Origin: Tupaia tana
Taxonomy: Eukaryota > Chordata > Mammalia > Scandentia > Tupaiidae
NCBI GenBank assembly: GCA_026018925.1
Contig: JAKSZU010000008.1
Coordinates: 11,635,626-11,699,625, forward strand
Reading direction: 5' to 3'
DNA: 64,000 nt
Below, piece by piece: positions 22,000-34,030 of the stretch. Within the stretch, counting starts at the first letter, position 1; each line of letters opens with the position of its first letter. A program made the position numbers and the translations under genes. A model generated the notes under the pieces. The model did no database searches, was not told the DNA's origin, and saw only the letters and a list, made by a program, of their open reading frames with translations.

Positions 22000-22730
22000 A
22001 ACTGATGGTTCAGGAGTTGCCTGTTTTCTCTTCTTTGAGAACTGCGCTCTCTTGTGTAGGAGATGCTAACTTAGGCAACTGTGAACACTCAACCCTTCAC
22101 TTACTACAGATTATTTGACAGGACCCAGAGAGCTCCTTGATGGAAGTGGAAGGAGAGGTGCTGGTGCTCCTGAAGTCTTGGTTCAAGATGCAGAGGGCCT
22201 GAGGGCAGGCGCCTGGAAGTGGCTGGGCTGAAGTCTTCCTGAGTCAGCGAGAAAGGGCCCACAGGCACCGTTTGCATTTCAGCTCTTTCCCTGCATCAGC
22301 AACAGTGAGAAGCTGAGCTCAGCACCCCTCTTTACTGAGAATGCCGCTGCAGGGGCTGAAATTCACTGCAGGTTGGCTTCGTTGCCTTCCAGGGGCCTCT
22401 GTTTCTGAAGTTCTCCAAGGTTTTTCTTCCTGCCCTCACTCATCAGAACGGCTCACATTTCTAAGAAATTAGGAAGTCAAGGGGTAAGTCATGGCTCAGC
22501 ACCCACTGACCTCCTTTGAAGCCTCAAGAAAGGCACTGACCTGCCTGATTTTCCATTGACTCCTCTAGAAAACGGGAGCCACAGTTCAGTTCCAAGGTGT
22601 GAGAACATTTCCCAAACATCAGCGAAGTCAGCCGCGCTGCTCAGTCTTGGTGATTCAGAAATACAATACCTTGTTATCCTTAGAGACTGGAACAAACTTT
22701 ATAAGACAGGTTTTTTTTTTTTTTTTTTCG
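22000..22730. other. GC-balanced single-copy-looking DNA
   Basis: No repeat recognised. No frame longer than about 75 codons and no convincing exon. Confidence 0.35.
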
Positions 22731-22768
22731 TTTGTTTGTTTTTCATTTATATCCCCCCCCCCCCCCCC
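22710..22768. repeat. T-run followed by C-run
   Basis: About 18 T, then (GTTT)n, then about 16 C at 22753-22768. This homopolymer cluster is prone to replication slippage. Confidence 0.9.
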
Positions 22769-22779
22769 TTCTTGGATTA

Positions 22780-22925
22780 AGAACAACAATAATTCGTGGT
22801 TCAGGAGGTACCTATGCAGAAAGAACCCCCTTGACTCAAGCATCCCATAGCTAATGCTCCGTAATTCAACACGCTGTGGCATCATCCAGCTTGTAATAGA
22901 GCACCCCCGCTCGGTCACATGACAG
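22780..22925 (-). repeat. Unnamed repeat, copy 1
   Basis: The reverse complement contains 'atgcttgagtcaaggggg' followed by 'ttctttctgc', which recurs in plus orientation near 25537-25570. A weaker match extends about 30 bp upstream. It could be a shared old repeat. Confidence 0.45.
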
Positions 22926-24282
22926 CTTACTTTACAAACCATACACAACAAAAGAGCATACGAAGCGTATCCTGTGACTGCTTCTCTCGATATTTCTCTT
23001 TCTCCAGGGCCAAAGTATTGAACCAGTGCCTAGATTCCCATTAACCTGAGCTAATGGTTTCCTTGCCCTGTCATCAGGCTTGTGATGTTTGGCTTCTAAG
23101 AGAAAAGGCAAGACAAGAAACAGGCTCGTCCATCAGCACAGCCTCTAGGCCACATCTTTCAGTAAGAAATGAGGTCTTTCGTTTCCTTTGGCAGTTTTGA
23201 GGTATATGCTATCTGGACAGTCTAGCTGCTGTTTCTCATGCATAGGTTTGCTTTTTTCTTTCTTTCTTTCTTTTTTTTTAAATAAATTGTGAGCTATGAA
23301 AAGGCCAAGCTGAAAGATTCTGCCCTGGGCTGCATATGCACCATGACCCCATTAGGAAACATGTTTACAGGAATGAAGTTTACAGAGGGAACGCGGAGAT
23401 AGCGGGTTGCTTAAACTCTGCCAAGGCAGATTAACGGGCTGCCCTCCTTTGAATTGTGTCTCCCTTGTGAGTGAAATGTGACATGTGCAATGGCAAAGGT
23501 TGTAAATCTGGGAAAACTCCAAATGAATCGTTGATTACTGTCTACCACTGACATGTGAGTAATTTGACACATGCTAGCTATTTAGAGGGATGTTTGTAAA
23601 CCAAAAAAGAGCACACGGTTCATTGCCTATTAAAAGGGAGTTCTGCTTACATTAGCTGTCCTGTTCTCTGACTGCCCTCCTGTATGTGTATGGATCATTC
23701 GGAAGAGGAGGTTTATAGATGGCCAATTGCTCACATTTCTAGCTAACAGGTCTGGGGAGTCACAGAAAGAGACACTCATGTCGAATTCAGCCCACTACAC
23801 AGCTTTCTGAAAGGGAATTGAGTTGGGGAGTGAGGTGCTGCAGGATCTCTAAGGCACATAACATGGGCCTCCACCACATTTATAAGTTGACTTGCATTGA
23901 TTAAGTATTTGATAGAGAAAAAATTGACGTGGTGAAAACATTTCCAAATCTCTTAAGACGTAAACTAACAACTGAGGTGTTTGATGTCCCCAAGCAAATA
24001 CCTATTAGAATTATGTTCCTTGGAGGCAGTAAAAATCACTATCCAAATGAGCCCAATTTAAATTAATTCAATCAGCAATTATTGAATGTCCACTGCGAGC
24101 TTCACACAGCCTTAGCAGCTGAGGGAACATTTACAGGAGCTTGTCATGGACAGGAGCTTGTTAAAAATTTTCTGAACACAACTCTTTCAAAATTAGCTAC
24201 AGTTTATAGATGAGAGAGTTGAGATTTAGAAAGGCATTAACTGAATCTTACAGAGACAATGATGGTAAAACTAGGACAAGAG
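22926..24282. other. SINE-poor, possibly constrained DNA
   Basis: Over 1.3 kb without a recognisable repeat, apart from a short (TTTC)n at about 23257. The stretch at 23290-23600 has balanced composition and no simple repeats, as conserved non-coding DNA often does. I see no exon. Confidence 0.35.
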
Positions 24283-24489
24283 GATCCAGCAGGTAGCATG
24301 ATGGTTAAAATTCTGGACTCTACCATGGCTGACCACGGTTCAAGTACTGGACCTGGTGGCTTGCTTTCTCACTTTCGCTCTTTCTTTCTTTCTTTATGTC
24401 TCTCTCTGGCGAGTACATGTGCCCTGTAGCAAATTAAAAATAATTAATGATAATGATAATAAATTAAATTAATAATTCTAAAATATATT
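24283..24489 (+). mobile_element. SINE-A short form
   Basis: The head through 'gtactggacctggtggcttg' joins directly to 'ctttctcactttcgctcttt', so the central segment with the hairpin is absent. Perfect 12 bp duplication 'ctaggacaagag' at 24271-24282 and 24490-24501 shows it inserted in this short state. Confidence 0.88.
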
Positions 24490-24509
24490 CTAGGACAAGA
24501 GTTCAAGAC

Positions 24510-24800
24510 TGTGTACTTCAGCTCACTCATCCATTTTCCGAGCACCTCCTAGGTGTCGGGTACTGTGGTATGTGCTGAGTACTGTTCTGTCCTAGGAAGA
24601 GCAGAAGGGATGAGAGAGACTCGTGGGCATTGGGGCTTGGGACAATAAACCTGAATGAGTTTGTCATCTAATGATTATTATTTTATCCAGAGCCTTTCTG
24701 AGAAGGTGACATTTGAAGCTGACACTTGAAAGAGCTGCTTAAGTAAAGAAACTGGTACGTGTCTGTGGGGAAGGGAGCCAGGGAGGAGCAGAGGTCAACG
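24510..24800 (+). repeat. Ancient interspersed repeat
   Basis: 'gagcacctcctaggtgtcgg' and 'gagaaggtgacatttgaagc' form a standard old-repeat block (L1/L2-era) that the short SINE-A interrupts upstream. Confidence 0.4.
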
Positions 24801-25273
24801 AACATTTCTAGACTACTCGGTAACAGCACTTGGGCTGCACAGGTCTAATGGAGGTCAAGATGAGCGTTGTATTGGGCGTCATTCACCAAATGCAGGACAC
24901 TAATTATGTAGCCAGGGGGTCTCAAGTGTGGCCTGGACCAGAGACAGGGTCTGCTTCCCATTCCTAATCTACTGAGTGAAGACTCGAGGCAGGGTCCAAC
25001 GATCTGGATGGTAACAAGCCCTTTAAGAGACTCCGATGCCTCCGAGAGTCTGAGGGTCTGATTTGTGCCACTTTGTACAAGTCTAACTCTGAGGTGTCTT
25101 TAGCTAAAAAGCAGGGGTAACACTCTGAGGGTCAAATAAGGTGCATTTATTAAATATCTGTATTTTGTACATGGTACTATTATAACTGACACTGTATCAG
25201 TAACTCCTCCCGTGGTACTGAAAGTGTGGTAGGAGCAAAGAACGGGAATCTTACAATGCTTTGAGATACGTGG
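24801..25273. other. Unclassified DNA
   Basis: No gene or clear repeat. 24890-25080 could be an old MER-type element, but I cannot name it. Confidence 0.3.
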
Positions 25274-25490
25274 ACCGGCTCCATGCCTGATGGTTTGAGA
25301 AGCTGGATCCCACATGGCCAACCATATGGTTTGAGTCCTGGCCTTGGTGGCTTGAGAAACATGATAGACATTGTGTGCCTGTGTGTCCTAAATCCCGGCG
25401 GGGTGGGATAGTGGAGGGTAAGGAAATGCAGCAGGGGCCTCACTCAAGTGATCGCTCGCTGGTAAGCACATGCACCCTCTGGCAAAAAAG
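25274..25490 (+). mobile_element. SINE-A, old subfamily
   Basis: 'tttgagaagctggatcccac', 'ggtttgagtcctggccttgg', 'aagcacatgcaccctctggc'. The pyrimidine tract is lost. Confidence 0.72.
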
Positions 25491-25504
25491 AAAAAAGGCG
25501 AGAA

Positions 25505-25575
25505 AGATACAGAGAGGTACTAAGAGCACTAGCGATGGAATGCTTGAGTCAAGGGGGTTCTTTCTGCCATGATAT
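25505..25575 (+). repeat. Unnamed repeat, copy 2
   Basis: Inverted partner of 22810-22855, with a shared core of about 28 bp and looser flanking similarity. Confidence 0.45.
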
Positions 25576-27010
25576 GGTGTCCACTCTCCCCCCTCCCCGT
25601 CACCTCCACCAAAACAGACAAAAACCCTACTCGTGTTGTGGATGGGGACAGTGCGGAACTATCTAAACCATTTATTCAATCAGTCAACAATGGCTTTGAT
25701 CAAAACCAATACTTAATCTCAACACACTCACTCTGCAGTCTCGCATTTGTTGTGGTTCTCGGTGCCTCCGTCCTCAGTCATTGCAGAGAACTACACGAAT
25801 CCAGCACAGTGTCATTGTCTCTGTCTCCAAGCTAGTGAAGGCCCATTGCCCACCAGCCCTCCTTTGAGCCACAAATGTCACAATTGTCTGACTCCAATGG
25901 CAATTCAGCTCCCAGAGCTCCGCGCACCCTGTAATCAGAAGAGAACTTTGAAATTCCATCCCCAGTTGCTACAAAATTAGACTGCTCTTTGGAGCTGACA
26001 GATAGCTACAGTCGACTACTGATTCATAGACTGCAATTCATTAAAAATGCCAATTCTGTCTTCCTGGATTTGTGAGATCCCTCAGATGCCTCAGCCAAGT
26101 TCATTTTCTTAATGGGAAAAGGGTGTGTCCATTTCTGAACTCAGCTTGGCTCAAGATCTTGGCAAACGGCCACCTCAAATACCTGTGTGTCTTCAGCTAG
26201 ATGCCCACCTTGAGTCAGCAGCAGCAGAGGTCTGAGGGTTTCAAGGGGAAAGTCTGGCTGAGCTGGTTTAAGGATCCCCAGAGTGAAGTCCCATTTGGGA
26301 TGTCTTATAGGAACCACATGGTTGGGTTTTCTCCTGTTTGAGGGAGATGGCAAGCCAGCAGGACAGAGAGCACTCAGGAGGTCTCCACTTGAGAGCCACA
26401 AACCATGTGATGGTGGCACGAGCAGCTTTATTGGATGCACGTTCATGAGAAACTGTGACTCACTAATAAACACAAACGTCTGATTTGTATTTCTATTACT
26501 CCACTTCTCTGAGAGAAAACCACTGAAGTCGTGCTTGCATTTAAAAATAAAAGGCATTTCGTAAATGAATGTAATTATATTTTTTTCATTTCCTCTGAGT
26601 CAGAGAAAGAAACAGAAGGAAATTGAAGCAACCTGGCCAACACCGAGCTTCAGAGCCAAATGTAAACATACCTTATAAATCAGAGACTCGCAATGTCTCT
26701 GTAAAAGACACACCCAGCCACAACCAAATGAAGAGCAGATACTGGGAATGGGGTTCTCAGCTTTTCCCTCAAGGTGGAGACAGTCCTAGGCTGAAGATGG
26801 TGAAACTTCAGAAGTAGATAATTAGGGCATCCAGCATACTGAAGCTGCTATGAGAATGTGATTGAATTTCAGTCTTTTCTCTCATAGTAATATGATTTCT
26901 GGGTGGTGACTGGGGTGCCGGTTAATAAACCGCGGTTCTCATGACTAGTCCACATTAACTTAGCCATGATGCTCTATCCCTTTCCTGCTATTCAGAATAT
27001 GCAACCTAGA
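25576..27010. other. SINE-poor DNA, no gene seen
   Basis: Frames of up to 138 codons (26141-26557, minus) show no domain, and both strands are open by chance. No interspersed repeat is recognisable. Confidence 0.35.
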
Positions 27011-27284
27011 GACCAGCAGTTAGCGTAATGGCTATGTCGCTGGACTCCCATCTACTCTACTGCGGTTTGAGTCCCGGACCCGGTGGCTTAAACTCACGCC
27101 GGGCGCATGTGAGTGAGTGCCCAAGATCCCGAGAGGAGAATGGAGGAGAAGGGATTGTGGTATGGCCATCCCTCCTGGGGGCTGATTTCTCGCTTTCTAT
27201 CTCTCTGTCTCTCTGTCTCTCTCTGTCTTTCTGCAGAACGCACGTGCCCAATAAGAAAAAAACTCTCCAAAAAAAAAAAAAAAA
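27011..27284 (+). mobile_element. SINE-A, young
   Basis: Full length, with the hairpin reduced to 'tcctgggggctga'. Duplication 'agaatatgcaacct' / 'agaatatgcgacct' flanks it. Confidence 0.94.
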
Positions 27285-27299
27285 AGAATATGCGACCTC

Positions 27300-28089
27300 A
27301 TTAGAATTCCTGAATTCTAGAATGAGTTTCTCTTCCTTGGAATGTAACACACACTTCCTGTTATTTCCTTAGACTGGCTGTCGCTGCCCTTCGCTGTCTG
27401 TGGAGGAAGAATGATAGGCGCAGCAGGGTTTTTGGTGAAATGCTGATTTTGGCTCTCCCCCTGGCTAGAGATAAAGCTAGCCATGCATAGCCTTTGCATG
27501 ACCTGTTGGTTTATTGGTCGGTGGCTACTTTGACTGTGACGTGGAATCAGACAATGTATCATTCCTAGTTTGTAGCACTTTGTGAATTTCATGTAAACTG
27601 ATCATTCAGTTTCAGGGCTCTGCACACATCTACAAAGCATCTCTCTTTATCAGCACTTGTTTACTGGGGAGAATTCAAATGAAATTTTTCTTCTCATAAG
27701 CAAAGGATGAAAAGAGCTGGTTCTCACTCCTGAGTGTGTCAACCGACATGTTTCTTCTCACACACGACTCTGATTTCTCCTACTGTTCCTATTCTGAAGA
27801 AAATAATGAATAAAGCAGCAATTACATACAACAATTACTATAAGTAATTAAAATAACAACAAACAAACCTACCTTACAAACTCAAAAGAATAAACAAATC
27901 AAGATTCATATTAGAATGAACTTTTATTAGAGTAAACACTGTAATATAGCAGTAGAAATAAAATAGCAAGAGTTTAAAACATGATACATACGTTTTATTT
28001 TCCTCTGAGAAATGAGCATACATAAAACCTCAGTTTTTAAAAATGGCTTCAGAGAATCCTAAGTGCTCTTTAAGTCTATTCCTATTTCA
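27300..28089. other. AT-rich unclassified DNA
   Basis: No gene or repeat recognised. The second half is very A-rich. Confidence 0.35.
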
Positions 28090-28270
28090 TTTTTTAAAAA
28101 TATTTTTTAAGTTTATTTTATTCATGATAGGGAATGCACGGGCATGCACAGAAAGAAAGATACACAGAAGGAGAGAGAGAAGCAACCTTGACAAAGTGTT
28201 ATCACGCCGAAATCCCCACCCTGCCCTCTAGATCTTGGCCATGCACACATATACCAGGTACATTTTAAAG
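28090..28270 (-). mobile_element. SINE-A/B-like fragment, old
   Basis: 'agaaagaaagatacacagaa' tract, then 'ctagatcttggccatgcaca'. Too diverged to assign to one family. Confidence 0.5.
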
Positions 28271-28334
28271 TTGACCTGGAGGTCATTTAATTTGCTACTG
28301 ACTGTCTCTCTAAACTAGGCCATGTCTTCTTCTT

Positions 28335-28527
28335 GTTTTATTATTATTATTTTTTTAAATTTGCTATAGGGAGTGTGTACATACTGGAGAAAGAGCACCT
28401 TATGGAGCATGGCCAAGCTACGATCTCTTCTCTTCCATTTCTTCTCTCCACTGCTGGATCTGAGACCAAACTGGTCAGTTGCCCATGTGGGACCTGGCTG
28501 CTTTAACCATCATATCACGTCTGGCCC
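28335..28527 (-). mobile_element. SINE-A, old subfamily, deleted
   Basis: (TTA)n tail, 'ttgctatagggagtgtgtac', 'tcttctcttccatttcttct', head ending 'atatcacgtctggccc'. Confidence 0.7.
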
Positions 28528-28935
28528 ATCATTTAAAATTTATACAAAATAATACTTTAAGTAATATTTTAATCAAGTTCATATTGTAGAGGCATTTTAG
28601 GTTTACATAAAAATTGTGCATTAAATACAAAGAACTCCCACTGGCCCCTTCCTTCCTCGCAGCATGCACGTGATTTCTCTTACTAACATCTTTCACTAGT
28701 GTGGTACATTCATTTCAGGTGATGAACAGGATCAGCGCATTAGTCATTACACTCCATACTCTCTGGGTTGTCTATTCCCTGGATTTTGACAAATGTATAA
28801 TACCAGGCATTTACCATTGTAATATCCCACCAAGTACCTTCATTGCCTCCAAATTCTCTGGGCTTCTCCAGCCCATTGCCTGCTATAAAGCTCTGGCAGC
28901 TGCGGATAGTTTTGCTGTTGCTATAGGTTTTATTT

Positions 28936-29205
28936 AAAGTTAATTTATTTATTTCTTCCATGAAAGAAAGACAGAGAGGCAGGCACTTCCAACAGGTTTT
29001 CAGACCATGAACTACCTCTATTCTCAGCCAACTGGGTCAGGGCATGCACACACGGGCCCTGCGGGCTCAGAACGGTCCCAAAATGCAAACCCAGGACCTT
29101 CCTCATATGGCCCCTGTTGTGTTATTGCTGTGCCACATCCTGGCTCCTGTTGTGTTACTGCTGTGCAACGTCCTGGCTCCTGTTGCTCTAGTGTTGTGTT
29201 TTTTA
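28936..29205 (-). mobile_element. SINE-B with a 33 bp tandem duplication
   Basis: Tail 'taatttatttatttcttcca', body 'aggcaggcacttccaacagg', then the head. The head segment beginning 'ctgttgtgttattgctgtgc' is repeated at 29114-29146 and 29147-29179, with a partial third copy to 29199. Confidence 0.8.
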
Positions 29206-29215
29206 GACTGTCACG

Positions 29216-29304
29216 TATTGGGTTGCTGGAAAAGTCATGACGCATTCTTGCATAGAAAAACAAACAAACAAACAAACTGTCATGACTTTCCCAACAACCC
29301 GGTA
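29216..29304. mobile_element. Palindromic mini-transposon copy 3
   Basis: 'tattgggttgctggaaaagt' at the left and 'gactttcccaacaacccggta' in part at the right, with TA at both outer edges. The centre holds a (CAAA)n expansion. It lies within L1, adjacent to SINE-B. Confidence 0.85.
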
Positions 29305-29470
29305 GTTGGAATCACACAGTACATAGCTTTTTTTCACTTAGCCAATGCATGTACTCTTCCATATTTATTCTCCACTTAATAGTTCGCTTCCTTCTTTTAT
29401 TGAGGAATATTGTGTTGTTTGAATATATCAAACTTTGTTTATATAAAAGAACATTTTTATTGGGAAATAG

Positions 29471-30460
29471 TTATAAAAAAATAGTATTTCAATGTATTAT
29501 CCCTAAAACAGTACTACTTTATTTCTGCAATGTGACACGTTGTGTTGGTTCTTGTTCTGTAACCTGTGTAAACAAATAGGTTCCTTTGTGAGAAGAGGCT
29601 TTCACAGGAATTACGCAGCTCCTACCATGGGGCTCGCCAATCTCTCTTCTCTCTCTTCCCTTTCTCTGGGGATTTCACAGAGCCCAGTGATGTGGCACAT
29701 CCCCCCAGGTGGTCCCTGCAACTTAGCTTTCCTGTGAGCTGCACCCTGGCTTCCTCCTCGGCATCAGCAGGGCTTGGAGCCGACTGCACAGCTACCTCGC
29801 TGCTCTCCTAGTGGTGTCCTGGACACCCAGCCGGCCACATCTGTCTTTACGATCCTTGCCTTATCTGTCACACCAGCACTTACCTTGAGCAGCTTTTCCT
29901 TCCAGACATCTCAGCCTCCTGGGCTCGTCTCTGTCCTGCTGGTTTTTCAGGCCGTGGGGCTCATTTCACATCCTCTGCCTCCATGACTGCTTTTCTCAGT
30001 GGAGGGCCTTTCCAGGAACCCATTACCAGCTTCCTTCTCATTCTCTCAGCTTCAGGCTGTGCTCAGGACTGATGTGACCAGGCTGCTGGACAAGACGGAT
30101 CATAAAAGGGAGTGCAGCACAGGTAACCATCTGGCGCAGCTTTTAGACAAAGAACAGAAAAAGCTAGTCTCTCCCTGTTTTCATGTAGTCTGTTGTCTTC
30201 AAGGATCACATGAAGGATTCCTTATCATTCCCAGGTCCACATTATCTTGAATGTGATACAGCGTGGGTAACACAGTGATTTCTAAAGAATTTGGGATCTC
30301 CTTCTTCCCATTTGCCCTGGGTATCTGCATCTCTCTGATCAGTTATATTCAATTACAAATACAAGGAGGAGGGTTTTCAAGAGTTCATGAAGAACATGTA
30401 CCATGAGCACAATGATGCATGGATTTCAAAAACATTTTTGAAGCAAAATAAATAGTATCT
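29471..30460. other. Unclassified DNA
   Basis: 29580-30250 is GC-richer with several open but unrecognised frames (up to 83 codons). Cys/Pro/Leu-rich composition suggests an old L2 or LTR, but I cannot place it. Confidence 0.3.
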
Positions 30461-30648
30461 TATTTTATTTTTAATTTAATTTATTATTATTATTATTGTT
30501 GTTGTTGTTGTTATTATTTGAAGTCTGACCACAGAGAGACACAGAGAGAGAGGGAAAGTGATAAAGCAAGCCACCAGATCCGGGATTGGAACCATGGTTA
30601 GCCACATGAGAGCCCAGCACCTTAACCACCATGCCATCTGCTAACCCC
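30461..30648 (-). mobile_element. SINE-A short form
   Basis: (TTA)n(TTG)n tail, GAGAG tract, then 'aaagcaagccaccagatccg' straight into the head, so the same central segment is missing as at 11.9 and 51.1 kb. Duplication 'agtatct' at 30454 and 30649. Confidence 0.82.
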
Positions 30649-30655
30649 AGTATCT

Positions 30656-30953
30656 TTTTTTATTTTTAATTATTTATTTATTTAGTTGAGTTTACCATAG
30701 GGTATGTGTGCTTGTTGGAGACACGCAGAAAGAGACAGACAGAGGCAGAGAGAGGGAGAATGAGAAATCACCCCCACACACACACACGAAGATAGCCACA
30801 CTATAATCCCTTCTCTTCCACTCTCCTCTGGGAATTTTGGGCATACACACACGGGCTCCAAGAGGGATTTTTAAGCCACTGGGTCCAGGACTCGAAAGCT
30901 CAAGTAGTCATGTTGGATTCTGCCACCTTAATCTCTGCTCCACCTGCTGGCCC
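30656..30953 (-). mobile_element. SINE-A, old subfamily
   Basis: Full length with a (TTTA)n tail. A (CA)n stretch replaces the hairpin (30773-30787). It lies end to end with the preceding short copy. Confidence 0.82.
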
Positions 30954-32953
30954 TCAGCTAGTACTTTAAATCCATTTTCCACACACTTTTTGAAAGCCCC
31001 TCCTGCTGGGATCCATATCTCCAGATTCCAGCCAAGTCTACTCTCCCGTTCTCGGCTGCTCTACTTTAGACCCTGTCGGCTCACCAAGGGTACTACCCTA
31101 ACATTCTCCAGATGGTCACCAAGGGACTCCTAGTGCCTTACTTTCCATTCCATGGTAGTCATGGACACAAGAACAGGGCAGTGTAGTCCAGAGACTGCAG
31201 TCATATCTCCACCAAGCAGCCTCTGCCTGGGCCTTCTCCTCACCCTTCCACAAACCTGCCTCCTCAGCCCCCACACAATAGGATCACTGTCCCTCACTCC
31301 TTCCCACACTGAACATAAGGGTGAGAGTCCAGACAGCTTCATGGCTGACCTTTCACCTCCAGGTCTCAGCATCACTGACACCATGCAGCCTTTGCTAAAG
31401 GATCTGGAAAGTCAAGAGTCCAGGATCTCAGAGTGGACATCCCCTGGCATCTCACTGGCATCAAGCCTTTGTCCCCGAAGTTCCGTCCACGGCCCCTTAC
31501 CCTAGTGAATCCACTTAAGTTACTCCTTCCACCTGAGAATGTAGTAGACATACACACATGACCCTAACAAAACTAAACTGGGGTTGTGGAAAGGCTTCAA
31601 AATACTATGTTCCTTATGTGTGCAAAGTAAACCAAGCTGAGGGCTCTTTCCCTTTGTGACTTATGCAAAATATTCTTTTATGTTAAATATCTGTAGAAGC
31701 TGATTCCAAATTATCTTATTTCACTTGCCTTGCAGCCTTTAGGCCAAAATCATTATGCCTCATTGCCACATGGATGTTCCTCTGACAACTCCTCACTGTT
31801 CCATCCAACACAGGTATAAAGTCATGTGAAAGAGACCGGTTTCTTACAAAGTTTTATCTATGGCATACGGATTTTATTTTATCTTATTGTATTTTATTGT
31901 TGTTTGGGAAAACTTCTTTTTTTTTTCATCTCTACCCAGCTGTTCCTTGAGTCGAAGCCTTTAAACGTATGTCGATAGCTGGCCAGCTTGAGAGGGAATG
32001 GCTTTGAAAATGTCACAGCACATCTGCAGGATTTTACCTGCTAAAACATCAGCTCTGCGGGAATTTAGCAAATGCATACTTGCCAAGCAATTGAGTCTCA
32101 TTTTAAACACGCAGTAGGCTGTGCAAAACTCATTTATAAAAAATGGCAAATATGAGGGTACCTGTCGGTAGCACAGGGAAAAGGCTATTGTCTTAAATGT
32201 GAGATAGGTGACATCTTATTAGATTAAAAAATATATAAAGGAATTAGAACAAAAAGACAATTAGCACTGAACTATTTACATTGGTAGTTATCATAAGCAA
32301 ATTATTACTTTTGAAAATATTGATTGTCAAGAAACAGCATTATCTTACCAAATGTGTGTGTGTGCTATTGGTGCATTACTGTACCAGCATTCATTAAATC
32401 GAAAGCAATCCCATCATTATTCATTGATACATACTCTTAAAGAGGGCAATTACTTTCTCAGCGAGAGATCATTATGGGGTCTGGATAAAGTATTATCTTT
32501 CCCTGAAATATAGGAGGATTGCGTAGGATGTGAAGCTGGTGGAGCGGCTTCTCAGGGTCTAATTTGGTATTAGCGGGCTCTTGGGAATCTGAAAAGTGCG
32601 TTTTTCTCTAGCTTCTTCCTGGAGAAGATGGCCTTTGTCACGCACTGGCACTTGCAGAACTGCTTAGCTCTTGCTCCAGTTGGAGTTGCTGTCATTTGCC
32701 ATTATCTGGTTCGGATAACCCTTTTAGAGTAGAATCGGGGCTTCGGTGCTTTTCATGCCCAGGTATCAGAATGCTCTGGATGGATGTGGGCGTTACATTT
32801 AGAGTTGCTCTTGAAAGGGAACACGAGCGGTTGCTGGCGAGCACTCTGATGCTTCACTCCAACCCCATGTAGTCCTGTCCTGGCTCATACACAGCCTGCA
32901 TGATGCTCTGTAAAGTGGAGAAAATATTTCAGAAGCAAAACGTTCTCTTTTCT
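30954..32953. other. Two kb without recognisable repeats
   Basis: Frames at 31130-31505 on both strands are unrecognised. 31950-32180 and 32330-32600 read as balanced single-copy DNA, and I flag them as possible conserved non-coding elements by appearance only. Confidence 0.3.
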
Positions 32954-32954
32954 T

Positions 32955-32993
<39 letters not shown>

Positions 32994-33247
32994 TTTGGAG
33001 AGATTTTTCACTATAGGGCGCGTGCGCTCGCCAGACAGACAGAGAGAGACAGAGAGACAGAAAGCGAGAAATCACCCCCCGGGGGGATGGTCACACCGCA
33101 ATCCCTTCTCCTCCATTCTCCTCTCGGGATCTTGGGCACGCACGCACACGCGCCCGGCGTGAGTTTTAAGCCACCGGGTCCGGGACGCGAACCGTGGTCG
33201 ACTACGTGGGAGTCCAGCGACATAGCCATTATGTCAACTGCTGGTTC
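32954..33247 (-). mobile_element. SINE-A, very young
   Basis: Nearly all CpGs are intact. The tail has become (TTTA)n, about 11 units. A 16 bp duplication 'aaacgttctcttttctt' / 'aaactttctcttttctt' flanks it. Confidence 0.96.
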
Positions 33248-34030
33248 CCAAACTTTCTCTTTTCTTAATCTGAGAGAAAATTTTAAATGTTTAGAAATGT
33301 AATTTGCCAGAGGAGATCCCTTCTGAACCCTGACTTTACATCCCACTGAAAATCTATGATAGAACTTAATAAGCCCAACTGATCAGTCACCATCTGTGCC
33401 TGAGAGGAGACAGAGCTCCCCCGCTCTGTAATAAAAAGTAATTTATTTAGATTTCCTGTTGTGTTCTGAAATTGCTTTCCATAGCTTTTCGAGAGTATCA
33501 TAGTCCACTGAAAGAGGATATAAATTTCTGAATAGGAATCCAGTTTAGCAGTGTCTAGAGGAATGTTCCAGCATTTCTTCTTATTCTTTCTTCTTAAAAC
33601 ATCCTCTTTGCACATTGCGTAAGTAATGACCTTGAAAAACCATTTTTACCCTTTGAAAATAGGATATATGAACATCTCCAGGCTGTCGCTAAGCAAAATC
33701 AAGCCAGACCTCGTGTTTGTGCAGAGTACACATGGTAATGTAAAATAAACACCACCACACGCATTTCCCTTCTCTGTTTCCTTACATACACATTCCTGAC
33801 CTCCAGTAGCCTAGGATTTGAAGTAAGGTGGAGTTTAGACATTTCTCCCTCCCAAACAAAACAATGTATGGGAGCGAAGTATGTCACACTTTGAGAAGCA
33901 ACTGTAGGATATTGTAATTTCTTCAAAACTTTACTTTCTCTATGACGTGTTCTGTTACCAATTGCTGTCACTCCAGCACTGAGCTCTGTATTGGTAGAGA
34001 TACATGTTGATAAGACAGACAATGAGTTAT
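33248..34030. other. Unclassified DNA
   Basis: Minus-strand frames of 110 and 107 codons (33283-33615 and 33699-34022) are mixed in composition, but I recognise no family and see no splice or start context. Confidence 0.3.

Larger units (their letters stand above)
28565..29470 (+). repeat. L1 3'-region, interrupted twice
   Basis: 'aaaattgtgcattaaataca', 'tagtgtggtacattcatttc', 'gattttgacaaatgtataat' and 'ggaatcacacagtacatagc' occur in the order of the L1 segment near the 3' end. SINE-B (28936-29205) and a mini-transposon (29216-29304) split it. Confidence 0.75.

Noticed and set aside
26141..26557. 138-codon minus-strand frame
   Set aside because: No recognisable family, and overlapped by an open plus frame.
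32954..33000. Microsatellite independent of any element
   Set aside because: The (TTTA)n is the 3' tail of a young SINE-A with flanking duplication.
33087..33346. Repeated 'protein family' with SVMAMSLDSHVV or PQSLLLHSPLGILGTHAHAP motifs
   Set aside because: These are translations of the SINE-A body on either strand and recur in every copy.
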